From NCBI GenBank assembly GCA_038562555.1, contig JBCFBK010000031.1:1-64000 (forward strand): a DNA stretch of 64,000 nt, written 5' to 3'. The DNA is from JBCFBK01 sp038562555. Its GTDB lineage: Bacteria; Bacteroidota; Bacteroidia; Bacteroidales; Prolixibacteraceae. Below the pieces are notes generated by a model, which made no database searches, was not told the origin of the DNA, and saw only the letters and a list, made by a program, of their open reading frames with translations. Every line of letters begins with the position of its first letter. The first letter of the stretch is position 1. Shown here piece after piece: positions 16,492 through 26,848 of the stretch. Made by a program: the position numbers and the translations under genes.

Positions 16492-19400
16492 ATGAAAAAA
16501 AATCGGTGTTACGATGGCTTTATGCCATTTGGTAATCAAATTCTAAAAAAGATGAAGCTGACCGTACTATTATTGTTGCTGACGCTGTTTAGCAGTATTG
16601 CTGCTGATTCGTATTCTCAATCCACAAAACTGACCATCCGCATGGAGAACGCCAGGATTGAGGAAGTATTGGGCAGAATAGAAGATCAGAGTAAATTCAG
16701 GTTTTTTTATAACGACGAGATTATACTGGATAAGAAAGTTTCAGTCGATCTTTCGGATGCAACGATTGACCGTATTCTGGAGCAGGTTCTGCAGAACACG
16801 GGAATTGAATTTGAAATTGCGGACCGGCAGATTATTCTGACAAACATTCGTGCTACCGTTAACCGGCAGGTGTCACAGCAGGAAAGAACTGTAAGCGGGA
16901 CGGTTACCGATTCGTTCGGAGGCCCGCTTCCGGGAGTCTCAATCGTAGTAAAAGGCACTAATGTTGGTGTCATAACCGATGGTGACGGAAGATATTCGCT
17001 AAAAGGTATTCCGGCCGATGCCACCCTGATCTTTTCGTTCGTGGGGATGAAAACAAAGGAAGTTGAAGTGGGTAATCAATCGGTTATCCGCGTTGTGATG
17101 AATGAAGAAGCGATTGGTATAGAAGAGATTGTAGCCATCGGATATGGAACGATGAAGAAAAGCGATCTGACAGGCGCGGCTACGGTGGTTGAAGCGAAAG
17201 ACATGAAGCGGGGTGTTCAGTCGTCCCCCATGGAAATGCTCCAGGGAAAGGTTCCCGGTCTGAATATCACCAAAAGCGGCGATCCTACCGAAAGTCCTGC
17301 GATTACCTTACGCGGTCCTTCCACCATGCGCAAAGGTGCAGCCATGGAACCGTTCTACGTCATAGACGGTGTTCCGGGCGCATCCATTGACGCCATTTCT
17401 CCCGATGACATCGTCAGGATCGACGTACTCCGGGACGCTTCTTCCACAGCGATTTACGGTTCGCGTGCGGCCAACGGGGTCATCATGGTTACGACCAGAC
17501 GGCCTGGCGCCGGAGAATCTTACATCTCCTATAGCGGATATGCAGCCGTTGAAACAATTGCGAACAGCTGGGATATGCTGACCGGAGACCAGTTGCGTAC
17601 ATACCTTGCCCAAATTGACCGCGTCCCTGAAAATGACGACGGCGTATCGAATATTGACTGGCAGGATGAAGTGCTGAGAGACGGCATTTCGCAAAACCAC
17701 AATGTCTCGCTGGGCGGGGCCATGAAAAAAAGCAGGTACAGCGCCAGTGTGAACTATTTTGATAACAACGGGATCGTTAAAACTACGGCCAGGGAACGTC
17801 TGACCGGGCGACTGAGTGTTGAACATCAAACACTAAACGACAGAGCGGTGCTGGGATTTAATTTGTCGTACACCGAAACGGAAGATGCACGGGTTTTTAA
17901 CGAGTTGTTTGAAAACATGCTGGACTACCTGCCCACTCAGCCGATTTACAACGAAGACGGCACTTTCTTTGAAAATCTGCAGTACAGTATGTATCAAAAC
18001 CCTGTAGGCCTGATCACGAACGACAAACTGGAGAGAAGTACAAGAAACGTCCTGACAAATGTCACCTTGAAAGTGGATATTTTTAAGGGGTTGACCTATG
18101 ACGCAAGTATTGCCTATCAACGCACCAGTACTGAAAACCGGACGTTCCACGGACGGGCTTCCGCGATGACACCCGGGATGAACGGCGTTGCAATCCGTGA
18201 TATTTATGCTGACAGCTTTAAGCAGTTTGAGAATTATTTTAGCTATGAAAAAGCCTTCGCGCAAAAGCATAACCTGAAACTGCTTTTAGGCTATTCCTGG
18301 CAGGAAAACACCTTTGGCGACGGGATCAGAAGCGCCAACAGCAACTTTGTGACCGATGACCTGGCCTGGAATAATATGGGGCTGGGCTCGTCGCCCGACA
18401 AGTTGAGTATGACCGACCGTTACGGAGATACACTGGTTTCAAAACTGCGGATGATCTCGGTCTACTCCCGCATTAACTATAACTACGATAACCGCTACCT
18501 GCTGCAGGCCACCATCCGCCGCGACGGTTCTTCAGCCTTTGGTGCGAATAACCAGTGGGGTACTTTCCCTTCGGTTTCGGCAGCCTGGAGGCTCACCAAC
18601 GAAGGGTTTATGGGTGACCAGCGACTCTTCAGCGACTTAAAGCTTCGTGCCGGTTACGGTGAAAGCGGAAACTCGCTTGGTTTCGATCCCATGATCGCCC
18701 GTTTGAAATACGGGATCACAGGTGTTACCTTTGTTGGCGGACAACTGATCCAGTCTGTCGGTGTCACGCAAAACGCCAATCCTGATTTAAAATGGGAAAC
18801 GACATCGGTTGTCAACCTGGGCGTGGATTTCGGATTTCTGGATAACCGGATCGCGGGGACTATTGAAGTTTACAACAAGAAGACCACGGATATGATCGAC
18901 AGCTATCCGGTCAGAACCCCACCCTATATGTATGGTTCCCTGCTGGCCAACGTCGGTGAATTCAGCAATAAGGGGATTGAGTTTCAGTTGAATGCGACGG
19001 TAATAAAAACAGATCATTTCAAATGGCAGACTTCTTTCAATGTTTCACACAACAAGAATGAAGTCGTTTCGCTTTCGAACGATTTCTTTGAGACCCCGGA
19101 AAAGGGCATCTATACGGGCAGTGTCGGTGGCGTGGGCCAGTCGGGCGACCCGACTCAGAACATCATGGAGGGAAAGCCTCTGGGAAGCTTTTTCACCCGC
19201 AAGTGGGCCGGAAGGGATGAAAACGGCGTTTCGATGTTTTACGATGCTGAGGGCGTAAAACAATATACGGTGACCCGCGACGACTTTTATTTTGCAGGCT
19301 CAGCGCAGCCGAAACTGATGTATGGATGGAGTAATGAATTCACTTACCGAAATTTCGATCTGAGTTTCTTTATCAGGGGAGTTTATGGCAATGATGTATT

Positions 19401-19758
19401 GAATTCAACCCTGGCCGCCCTGAACAATCCGCAAAGTGCAACCCGTTTCAATGTACCTGTTTTTACCTTAAGTGAACCTATTGATGACTACAACTCATTC
19501 TTCCTTTCTGACCGCTATATAGAGAGCGGATCGTACCTGCGGCTGGATAATGCAACCCTGGGATACTCGATCGATGTGCGTAAACTCGGAATTAAAAGTG
19601 CCCGGGTTTATGTGACCGGGAGTAATCTTTTTGTGATTACCAAATACCGTGGCGTGGATCCCGAAGTCAATATGGGTGGGGTCAATCCGGGAATTGACAC
19701 GGCAGGTATTTATCCGAAGACCCGTTCATTCATGTTAGGTCTGAATGTCAATTTTTAA
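16492..19758 (+). CDS. SusC/RagA-family TonB-dependent receptor with STN signalling domain
   Basis: Outer-membrane transporter of about 1088 residues from the ATG at 16492 (a TTG nine codons upstream is possible). Order: signal peptide (MKLTVLLLLLTLFSSIAA), STN domain that contacts FecR, carboxypeptidase-regulatory-like repeat (GTVTDSFGGPLPGVSIVVKG), plug (PFYVIDGVPG, DVLRDASSTAIYGSRAANGV) and a 22-strand barrel ending in aromatic N-F. The last residue is Phe, as expected for barrel assembly. It forms a lidded pair with the SusD protein encoded 31 bases downstream. No glycoside hydrolase is linked, so the substrate is unknown. Confidence 0.96.
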   Translation: MKKNRCYDGFMPFGNQILKKMKLTVLLLLLTLFSSIAADSYSQSTKLTIRMENARIEEVLGRIEDQSKFRFFYNDEIILDKKVSVDLSDATIDRILEQVLQNTGIEFEIADRQIILTNIRATVNRQVSQQERTVSGTVTDSFGGPLPGVSIVVKGTNVGVITDGDGRYSLKGIPADATLIFSFVGMKTKEVEVGNQSVIRVVMNEEAIGIEEIVAIGYGTMKKSDLTGAATVVEAKDMKRGVQSSPMEMLQGKVPGLNITKSGDPTESPAITLRGPSTMRKGAAMEPFYVIDGVPGASIDAISPDDIVRIDVLRDASSTAIYGSRAANGVIMVTTRRPGAGESYISYSGYAAVETIANSWDMLTGDQLRTYLAQIDRVPENDDGVSNIDWQDEVLRDGISQNHNVSLGGAMKKSRYSASVNYFDNNGIVKTTARERLTGRLSVEHQTLNDRAVLGFNLSYTETEDARVFNELFENMLDYLPTQPIYNEDGTFFENLQYSMYQNPVGLITNDKLERSTRNVLTNVTLKVDIFKGLTYDASIAYQRTSTENRTFHGRASAMTPGMNGVAIRDIYADSFKQFENYFSYEKAFAQKHNLKLLLGYSWQENTFGDGIRSANSNFVTDDLAWNNMGLGSSPDKLSMTDRYGDTLVSKLRMISVYSRINYNYDNRYLLQATIRRDGSSAFGANNQWGTFPSVSAAWRLTNEGFMGDQRLFSDLKLRAGYGESGNSLGFDPMIARLKYGITGVTFVGGQLIQSVGVTQNANPDLKWETTSVVNLGVDFGFLDNRIAGTIEVYNKKTTDMIDSYPVRTPPYMYGSLLANVGEFSNKGIEFQLNATVIKTDHFKWQTSFNVSHNKNEVVSLSNDFFETPEKGIYTGSVGGVGQSGDPTQNIMEGKPLGSFFTRKWAGRDENGVSMFYDAEGVKQYTVTRDDFYFAGSAQPKLMYGWSNEFTYRNFDLSFFIRGVYGNDVLNSTLAALNNPQSATRFNVPVFTLSEPIDDYNSFFLSDRYIESGSYLRLDNATLGYSIDVRKLGIKSARVYVTGSNLFVITKYRGVDPEVNMGGVNPGIDTAGIYPKTRSFMLGLNVNF

Positions 19759-19789
19759 GCGCCGTTAATACGAATAAAACACAATAGCT

Positions 19790-21442
19790 ATGGAAATTAA
19801 GAATATAAATATAAAAAACCTCAGTCTTGCAGCAGTTTTTGTTTCATTCCTGTTGCTGGTTGCCTGCACAGACCTGGAGGTTCCGGTGGAATCGGAACTT
19901 GTTCCTGAAAACTTTCCTACTGAAGCAGCGCATTACGATGCAGCAAAAGGGCCGATCTATGGGCGCCTGGCAAGTGATATCTCGTCGGGATCGTACTGGA
20001 GAATACAAACTTTGACAACCGATGATCATGTTTTGCCTGCCCGCGCAGGAAACTGGGACGACGGCGGACAGTTCAGGGAAGCGCACCGGCACACCTGGAC
20101 CGTTGATCATGTTTGGGCAGACAATACCTGGAGTTTTGGGTTCAGTGGTATTACGGCCTGTAATCAGCTTCTTTCCCTGTTCGCGGATCAGCCGGAGGGG
20201 CCGTTAAAAGATGCTCAGTTTGCTGAAATACGGATGATGCGCGCGTTTTTCTACTACATCATGATGGATATTTTTGGAAATGTACCCATCATGAAAACGT
20301 TTGATGAAGATCCGGCAACTTCGCCGCGTGCAGAAGTTTTCAACTTTATCGAGAGCGAAGTTCTTGCGGTTATTCCAAATCTTCCGGAAGATGTAAATGT
20401 TGAAACCTACGGTAGGCCGACCAAATGGATGGCCCATGCCCTGCTGCACCGGATGTACCTCAATGCGCAGGTATACACCGGGCAGGCGAAGTGGAATGAG
20501 GCTATTCAGCAGGCCGACTTCGTTATTAATTCCGGTAAATTCGCACTTGATGCCGATTTTCTGTCGATGTTTAAACCCGATAACGGGCCGCAGATCAGGG
20601 AGTTTATCTTTGCCGTTGTCGTTGACGCTTTTCAAACCGAAGGTGGTATCTATTCGCGGTACAGCATTTCATCCGAATTATCAAATTTGAAATACGGAAT
20701 GGGAACCCGGTCGGTGAGTAACGCTCACCGGATGCAACCGGAGATGTTTGAAAAATTCGACTGGGAGAAAAATACCGGCGGGCAGTGGATCTGTACCACT
20801 CAGGACGTGCGGAATCAAACCATCTTAATCGGCCCGCAATATGATTCGAAGGGCAATCCGATCCTGATCAAGACGACCTACTCAAAACTGAATGAGGAGT
20901 ACAACGGTCCAACACCCGCGAAGGATACCACCTGGCATTTATCTTTTTCAAAAGAGATCTGGCTGCGGGGCGACCCGGCAAAAATGGATTGTGCCAACGA
21001 CCTGACTTCGCAATTCATGGGTGCCCGTTCTGTCAAGTTTTACCCCGACCCAAACTGGAATCCCACGCCGCGATACGAAAATCACGATTTCCCGTTCTTC
21101 CGTCTGGCAGAGGTGATTATGGGCAAAGCGGAAGCGATTATGCGCGGAGGTACTCCTACCGGCGGCGATACGCCGCTCTCGCTCATCAATCAGGTACGGG
21201 CAAGGGCACATGCCGCCTTGTACACGCAGGGTCAACTGACCCTCGATGAACTCCTGGATGAATACGCCCGCGAATTTCAGCATGAGGCGCACAGGAGGAC
21301 CGACTTAATCCGGTTCGGAAAGTTCCATGAACCAAGACTGTTCCGGCCCAATGTAAGTGAATCGTATCGTCAACTATTCCCGGTTCCTTCAAATCAAATG
21401 AATCTGAATCCGAAACTGACTCAAAACCCCGGATATAATTAG
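19790..21442 (+). CDS. SusD/RagB-family nutrient-binding outer-membrane lipoprotein
   Basis: 550 residues. The signal peptide ends in a lipobox (LLVACTD), so the mature protein is a surface lipoprotein. The N-terminal helical TPR scaffold contains AQFAEIRMMRAFFYYIMMDIFGNVP, cut here as AEIRMMRAFFYYIMMDIFGN; the C-terminal RagB/SusD signature is AREFQHEAHRRTDLIRFGKF. SusD proteins form the lid of the SusC barrel and bind substrate. The ending RQLFPVPSNQMNLNPKLTQN is the usual family C-terminus. An intrinsic terminator follows 29 bases after the stop. Confidence 0.96.
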   Translation: MEIKNINIKNLSLAAVFVSFLLLVACTDLEVPVESELVPENFPTEAAHYDAAKGPIYGRLASDISSGSYWRIQTLTTDDHVLPARAGNWDDGGQFREAHRHTWTVDHVWADNTWSFGFSGITACNQLLSLFADQPEGPLKDAQFAEIRMMRAFFYYIMMDIFGNVPIMKTFDEDPATSPRAEVFNFIESEVLAVIPNLPEDVNVETYGRPTKWMAHALLHRMYLNAQVYTGQAKWNEAIQQADFVINSGKFALDADFLSMFKPDNGPQIREFIFAVVVDAFQTEGGIYSRYSISSELSNLKYGMGTRSVSNAHRMQPEMFEKFDWEKNTGGQWICTTQDVRNQTILIGPQYDSKGNPILIKTTYSKLNEEYNGPTPAKDTTWHLSFSKEIWLRGDPAKMDCANDLTSQFMGARSVKFYPDPNWNPTPRYENHDFPFFRLAEVIMGKAEAIMRGGTPTGGDTPLSLINQVRARAHAALYTQGQLTLDELLDEYAREFQHEAHRRTDLIRFGKFHEPRLFRPNVSESYRQLFPVPSNQMNLNPKLTQNPGYN

Positions 21443-21470
21443 ATCAGGAGCCAGAGTCGTGAGCGACCTT

Positions 21471-21503
21471 AATCCGGGAAGACCCTCTTCCCGGATTTTT
21501 TTC
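21471..21503 (+). terminator. Intrinsic terminator after susD
   Basis: AATCCGGGAAGA, loop CCC, TCTTCCCGGATT, then TTTTT: a perfect 12-bp stem with a T tract. It ends the susC/susD transcript and separates it from the HAD phosphatase gene. Confidence 0.88.
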
Positions 21504-21582
21504 TCCTGATCTTCCGAATTTCCGGCCGGGACAGCGCCGATTATTTTTTATATTTATACCTCATATCGTTTATTAATGATTT

Positions 21583-22833
21583 ATGAGGTGTAACGTGCTT
21601 TTCCCAGTTGGTTTATTTCTTTTGTTTTCGTCGTGTGCCGATAAAGATGAAGGTGTTCATCCCGATGCATTGAACAGGTTGAACTGGTCTGAGAAGAATT
21701 ATCAGGTTTTAAATCAATTAATCGATGATTACGGAACCGGCGGACAGTTTTATGATGCGAACCGGACTCCTTATGCGGTTCTGGACTGGGATCAGACCTG
21801 TGCTCATTTTGACGTTGAAGAGGCGCTGATGCGGTATCAGATGTTTCATCTCCGGTATAAGATGACGAAGGAGCAGTTTGGAGCCTTGTTCAAGAATGAG
21901 ATTAATGGCGTGAGTCGTTTTTCGGAAGAGTTTGACCGCATTTTGCTGGCCGACATTCATCAGGACCTGATCTGCGATTACAGCTTTTTATACGATCATT
22001 ACATCGGTACTCAGGCAGACATGACAGAGGAAGAAATCCGGAACACTCCGGCATACCGGGATTTTGTGGCAAAGTTGCCATTTCTGTACGCAGGCTATTG
22101 CGATACACCTGGCATTGGCGATGATTACGGATACCCCTGGGTGCTGTACTTGTTGGCGGGGCATACGATGGAAGAGGTGAAAACACTGGCCAGGAAAGCG
22201 ATATCGTACGAAATAAGCAATCGTATTGCCGAAGAAACATTGCAATCGCCTTCCGGAATGAACACAAAAGCAGGGGTGGTAAGCCACTCGTATAAATCGG
22301 GTTTACGCGTCTTTCCTGAAATGCAGGATCTGATCGCCACGTTTAAGGATCGCGGGATTGATGTTTTTATTGTCTCGGCCAGCTTCAAACCGGTTGTGGA
22401 GGTGTTTTCCGGGATTGGTGCGTTTGGCTATAATGTTCCTCCCGGTCATGTGATTGCCATGGAACTTAATACCGGCCCGGATGGCAGGATTCTTCCCCAA
22501 TATAAGGATGGTTGGGTGAAGACTTATGCGCACGGAAAGGTTGAAGCCATTAACCGGATCATCAAAACCGGATTGGGACGTAGTTGGGATCCGTTATTCT
22601 CGGCGGCCGACAGTGACGGGGACTACGAAATGTCGACCGAATTTCCGGAAATGAAGTTATCACTGATCTGGGACCGGGGTAAAGGCGGCAGGATCGGGGA
22701 ATTGTGTTCGCTGGCGCAGCAGCAGGAGGGCAGCGCCAATCCGCGCTATATCCTGCAGGGGCGCAATGAAAACACCGGAATAGTCATACCTTCGTCACAA
22801 TCAATTTTATTCGGGAGAAATGAACAGGAATGA
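21583..22833 (+). CDS. HAD-superfamily phosphatase lipoprotein
   Basis: 416 residues. A lipoprotein signal (LFLLFSSC, lipid-bearing C18) is followed by HAD motif I, DWDQT, with D68 and D70. Motif II-like IVSASF (about 264) and motif III SAADSDGDYEM complete the phosphatase core. It resembles phosphoserine or phosphorylcholine phosphatases of the HAD-IB type, which have a large helical cap after motif I. An extracytoplasmic phosphatase of this kind could release phosphate or choline from exogenous phosphoesters. It follows the susC/susD pair on the same strand but lies beyond a terminator, so a functional link is only suggested. Confidence 0.82.
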   Translation: MRCNVLFPVGLFLLFSSCADKDEGVHPDALNRLNWSEKNYQVLNQLIDDYGTGGQFYDANRTPYAVLDWDQTCAHFDVEEALMRYQMFHLRYKMTKEQFGALFKNEINGVSRFSEEFDRILLADIHQDLICDYSFLYDHYIGTQADMTEEEIRNTPAYRDFVAKLPFLYAGYCDTPGIGDDYGYPWVLYLLAGHTMEEVKTLARKAISYEISNRIAEETLQSPSGMNTKAGVVSHSYKSGLRVFPEMQDLIATFKDRGIDVFIVSASFKPVVEVFSGIGAFGYNVPPGHVIAMELNTGPDGRILPQYKDGWVKTYAHGKVEAINRIIKTGLGRSWDPLFSAADSDGDYEMSTEFPEMKLSLIWDRGKGGRIGELCSLAQQQEGSANPRYILQGRNENTGIVIPSSQSILFGRNEQE

Positions 22834-22935
22834 GATCATTTTCCCGGGGAAACGATACCTTGCCGCAAACAAACGTTTCTGTTTGGCGTTAATTACCGGC
22901 ATGAAACTGTGTATTGATAACTTAGTCTTTTAGCT

Positions 22936-23451
22936 ATGCAAATGTTGGAGAAGAACCTGGAAAGGTTTATTTTTTTTAGCCGATGGATCCAGATGCCGGT
23001 GTATGTAGGGCTCATTCTGGCTTCCCTGCTTTATGCAGCGAAATTTATGATCGAGTTATGGCATCTGATCACTTCCTTTCCGGCCACTACCGAAAATACG
23101 ATCATGTTGTCGGTATTGGGGCTCATTGATATTTCGATGGTGATCAATTTGCTGGTAGTAGTGATCATTGGCGGTTACTGGACCTTCGTCAGCAAAATCG
23201 AATTCGGCAGTCATGTGGATAAACCGGATTGGCTGACCAAGATCAATGCCAGCACCCTGAAAATAAAACTGATTATTTCACTCGTCAGCATTTCGGGGGT
23301 ACATCTCCTGAAAACCTTCATTGACATTCACAATGTTCCGTTGCAGGATGCCCTTCTTCAAATGGGTATTCATCTGGTATTCCTGATATCGGCAGTTATC
23401 CTGGCCTATACCGATAAACTCATGCATTTCGATTCATCGGCAAAGCATTAA
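22936..23451 (+). CDS. YqhA/UPF0114-family membrane protein
   Basis: 171 residues with four predicted membrane helices (near 20-40, 55-85, 108-128 and 138-158). The start LEKNLERFIFFSRWIQMPVY and the KFMIELWHLI segment match the UPF0114 (YqhA, TIGR00645) family. Function is not established; distant similarity to small ion-channel-like proteins has been discussed for the family. It is convergent with the DUF169 gene and the two stops overlap by four bases. Confidence 0.85.
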   Translation: MQMLEKNLERFIFFSRWIQMPVYVGLILASLLYAAKFMIELWHLITSFPATTENTIMLSVLGLIDISMVINLLVVVIIGGYWTFVSKIEFGSHVDKPDWLTKINASTLKIKLIISLVSISGVHLLKTFIDIHNVPLQDALLQMGIHLVFLISAVILAYTDKLMHFDSSAKH

Positions 23452-24188
23452 ACTCCGAGCCGCCCTTCAATTTGTTTCCATGTTTCGGTGACCAGGAAAC
23501 TGTCGGGAGCAAGAGCGCAGATTTCTTCAAAGAGAGCATAGGGCATGGCCATCGACATAATGTCTTTGGGCAGGTGCATCCGCACCGCCAGATCATGGAG
23601 GCCCCAGAAAGCCTTGCTCTCGCCGTTGCGGGCATATTTAAGCGGAATGGTCGCCATGGCCATACAAGCTGAGGCAAAGCCGGTTTTTATGCGGTCAAAG
23701 TCGAGCGGATGATTATGCTGGATCAAAAACACGAGTGCGCTTAACTGGTCGGGATTGGCAAAAAAAAGAACGGTCTCGGGTGTTTCGTCTTCTTTGAACG
23801 AGAGGAGCGGCTTGAAAATATAAGTCTTGCTGGTTTGTTGTTTCGGGATGTACGACTCGACAAATTCTTTCGCCAGGGCCGGAGTCTTGATAAAGCGTTC
23901 ACATTCACGGTCGGTTGGAACCGGACCGTTTGAGAGAAAATATTCAATGCCATCGAAAATCCAGTCGGCGTAGCCCAGATAAAACGCAGAGCAGCCATAG
24001 CCCGTCGAATTTTTGTCGATGGCAACGGTTTTGCCTTTGGCTGCCGAAAAGATGAGCGGAGCAATGCAGGCCGTCCCGCTCTTTTTCAGATAGACGGCCT
24101 CTTCCGGTATGCTGTCGGCAAACATCATACCCACCGGCTGGTATTTGAGCTGAAGCTTTGAAACAAGCCAATTCGCATTTTCGTTCAT
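23448..24188 (-). CDS. DUF169-domain protein
   Basis: 246 residues from the ATG at 24188 (the frame can be opened eight codons earlier at a TTG). Typical DUF169 features are LQLKYQPVGMMF near the start, ACIAPLIFSAAKGKT, the central GYGCSAFYLGY with a conserved Cys, and ACMAMATIPLKY with a second Cys later. The family is common in anaerobes and archaea and its reaction is unknown; the conserved cysteines suggest a metal, cluster or thiol role. It has no clear operon partner; the amidotransferase upstream on the same strand is 75 bases away. Confidence 0.82.
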   Translation of the reverse strand: MNENANWLVSKLQLKYQPVGMMFADSIPEEAVYLKKSGTACIAPLIFSAAKGKTVAIDKNSTGYGCSAFYLGYADWIFDGIEYFLSNGPVPTDRECERFIKTPALAKEFVESYIPKQQTSKTYIFKPLLSFKEDETPETVLFFANPDQLSALVFLIQHNHPLDFDRIKTGFASACMAMATIPLKYARNGESKAFWGLHDLAVRMHLPKDIMSMAMPYALFEEICALAPDSFLVTETWKQIEGRLGV

Positions 24189-24263
24189 ACGTTCCGGAAT
24201 TAGTTTACACAAATATAATCAGCGCGCTTGGTTATGTCTGCAGAACCCGGAAAAATATTCCGG

Positions 24264-24986
<723 letters not shown>

Positions 24987-25083
24987 AATCAGTGTTGTAA
25001 AGTAAGAACAAGATAGTTTAAAAACAAGTTTGGCGTTGTAAAGAAAATTCTCTTTCCGGCACCGATTCTCCTCTTCTGCAAGC

Positions 25084-26481
25084 TTACACAGGAGGAGTAA
25101 CGGGGAACGTTAAGGTGAATGAAGATCCTTTTTGCGGTTGGCTCTCAACACGAATGGTTATTTGAAGGAGATCGGCAAATTTTTTGACAATGGAAAGTCC
25201 CAGACCATATCCCCTGCCCTGAAAGCTACGCGATTCATCAGCCCGGTAAAAGCGGTCGAATATTTTTGAAATCTCCTGGCCGGTCATGCCAATTCCGGCA
25301 TCACGGATGGTTAAAGCTGTGTGTTCGTTGATTAAGGTTGCGGAGATCCGGATTATGCCATTCGTATGGGAATACTTCACGGCATTTGTGAGGATGTTTT
25401 CAATAATTTGCTCAAGCATGAAGGCATTTGTCAATACAGCAGATCCGCTCCCTATACTCAGTCCGAGCTCGATTCCTTTTTGTTCGAGTATATCTGCTTG
25501 CCGGGCAATAATGTCCAGTACTATATTCTTTAAATTCACCGTGGTCAGATCAAAATTGGTGACGCTGCTTTCATATCTGGCGAGTAACAAAAGCTGGTCG
25601 ACCAGGACCGACATGCGGTTTACTTCTGCCAGACAGGTTCCTGTTTTTTCGTGGTAATAAGCAAGATCCCGTGGCTTTCTGACCATTAGTTCCAGGGTGC
25701 CCTTCAGCGCAGACAAAGGTGTGCGTAACTCATGTGAAGCATCCGATGAGAACTGTTTTTCACGAGCCATCGTATCTTCAACACGATCCAGCAGGCTGTT
25801 GATCGTATCGGTGAGCGTATATAGTTCATCTTTCTGCCGGGGAAGTGTAATCCGCCTGTTCAGATTTTTTCCAGTAATTTTTGCCGCGCTTTCGGTTAGT
25901 AATTTAACCGGTAAAATACTTCGTTGGGCGATAAAGCGCGTGATGTAGTAAAGAACTGCTAACGCAATCGGGAATGTAAGAAGCAGAACCATCAATAAGT
26001 TTTCCAAAACCTGCTGTGTCTCTTCCAGGGGCACTGCGATCGTAAGATAACCCGCCGTTTCTCCTGAGGTATTAGTCAACGTTGTTTGAACCAGACGTAT
26101 CTTTCCTGTCGAAAGCATGGCATTCAGAAAAATTTTAGAACTTTCGTCTTTAACAAGGCCAAGTTTTGTCCCCATTAAGTTTGCCGAGCTTTTTACAATC
26201 TCACCGGTGTGATCGGCTATCTGGATAAAAATGGGATTGACTTCCATCTGAATATGCTCCCATTCGCTCCATTCAGCCTGATCATTGAAAAGAAAATGAT
26301 TACCGGTGAGCGTAATGCCACCCGCAACTTCGTTACATTCTTTATCCAGAATGGTATTCAGACGACTGTACATGGTCTGATATACCATGAGATAGATCAG
26401 CGAAAAAATAATCACAATCAACACTGCCGTCGCTGTCAGAAAATTTAGGGCGATCCTGTTGCTGTAACTATTTTCCTTCAT
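25084..26481 (-). CDS. Sensor histidine kinase of the OmpR/EnvZ-like class
   Basis: 465-residue membrane kinase. It has a first membrane helix (14-35), a periplasmic sensor (36-160), a second helix (161-182), HAMP (183-238), HisKA with phospho-acceptor H250 in SSDASHELRTPL, and HATPase_c with the N box NAVKYSH, G1 box RDAGIGM and a late GYGLGLSIVKKFADL motif. The start codon overlaps the stop of the upstream ORF as ATGA, the usual coupling of a response regulator to its kinase. Here that regulator is reduced to 28 codons (26478-26564), leaving the kinase without its cognate partner. The kinase itself looks intact. Confidence 0.94.
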   Translation of the reverse strand: MKENSYSNRIALNFLTATAVLIVIIFSLIYLMVYQTMYSRLNTILDKECNEVAGGITLTGNHFLFNDQAEWSEWEHIQMEVNPIFIQIADHTGEIVKSSANLMGTKLGLVKDESSKIFLNAMLSTGKIRLVQTTLTNTSGETAGYLTIAVPLEETQQVLENLLMVLLLTFPIALAVLYYITRFIAQRSILPVKLLTESAAKITGKNLNRRITLPRQKDELYTLTDTINSLLDRVEDTMAREKQFSSDASHELRTPLSALKGTLELMVRKPRDLAYYHEKTGTCLAEVNRMSVLVDQLLLLARYESSVTNFDLTTVNLKNIVLDIIARQADILEQKGIELGLSIGSGSAVLTNAFMLEQIIENILTNAVKYSHTNGIIRISATLINEHTALTIRDAGIGMTGQEISKIFDRFYRADESRSFQGRGYGLGLSIVKKFADLLQITIRVESQPQKGSSFTLTFPVTPPV

Positions 26482-26564
26482 TTTGCACTGATCACATAAC
26501 CAACTCCGCGAAGGGTCCCGAACGAGCGGATGCCTGATTCGTCTTCAATTATCAATAACCTCAT
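26478..26564 (-). pseudogene. Internally deleted OmpR-family response regulator remnant
   Basis: An 87-base ORF encodes 28 residues. The first 12, MRLLIIEDESGI, are the start of a receiver domain, including the acidic pair ED. The last 13, TLRGVGYVISAK and the preceding Gly, are the end of an OmpR winged-helix domain. Everything between is missing: about 195 residues, including the phospho-acceptor Asp and the recognition helix. The frame is preserved and the stop TGA overlaps the kinase ATG. This is either a genuine in-frame deletion or an assembly collapse; regulatory function is lost either way. It is too short for ordinary ORF calling. Confidence 0.82.
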
Positions 26565-26848
26565 ATGATGCCTCTGTATTTTCAATACGTCTAAGTTAAT
26601 AAACAAAAACCTTCAGTCCATGCCAATCATGGAAAATGGGAGAATCCCCATGAGAGAACTTTCAACTGCTGACATTCATTCTTAAGATTGGCTTAAAATT
26701 GCCGGTGGCAACAAACCTTTTAAAGAATACAACTGTCTTTTAAACTCTGTAAGTAAGTTCATTAAACACTGAACGGAGCGTAAAGTTGCATGTTCGTATG
26801 AATACGCAGGATTAAGATATAGAATCAGAAATAAAATTAAACAGAGAG

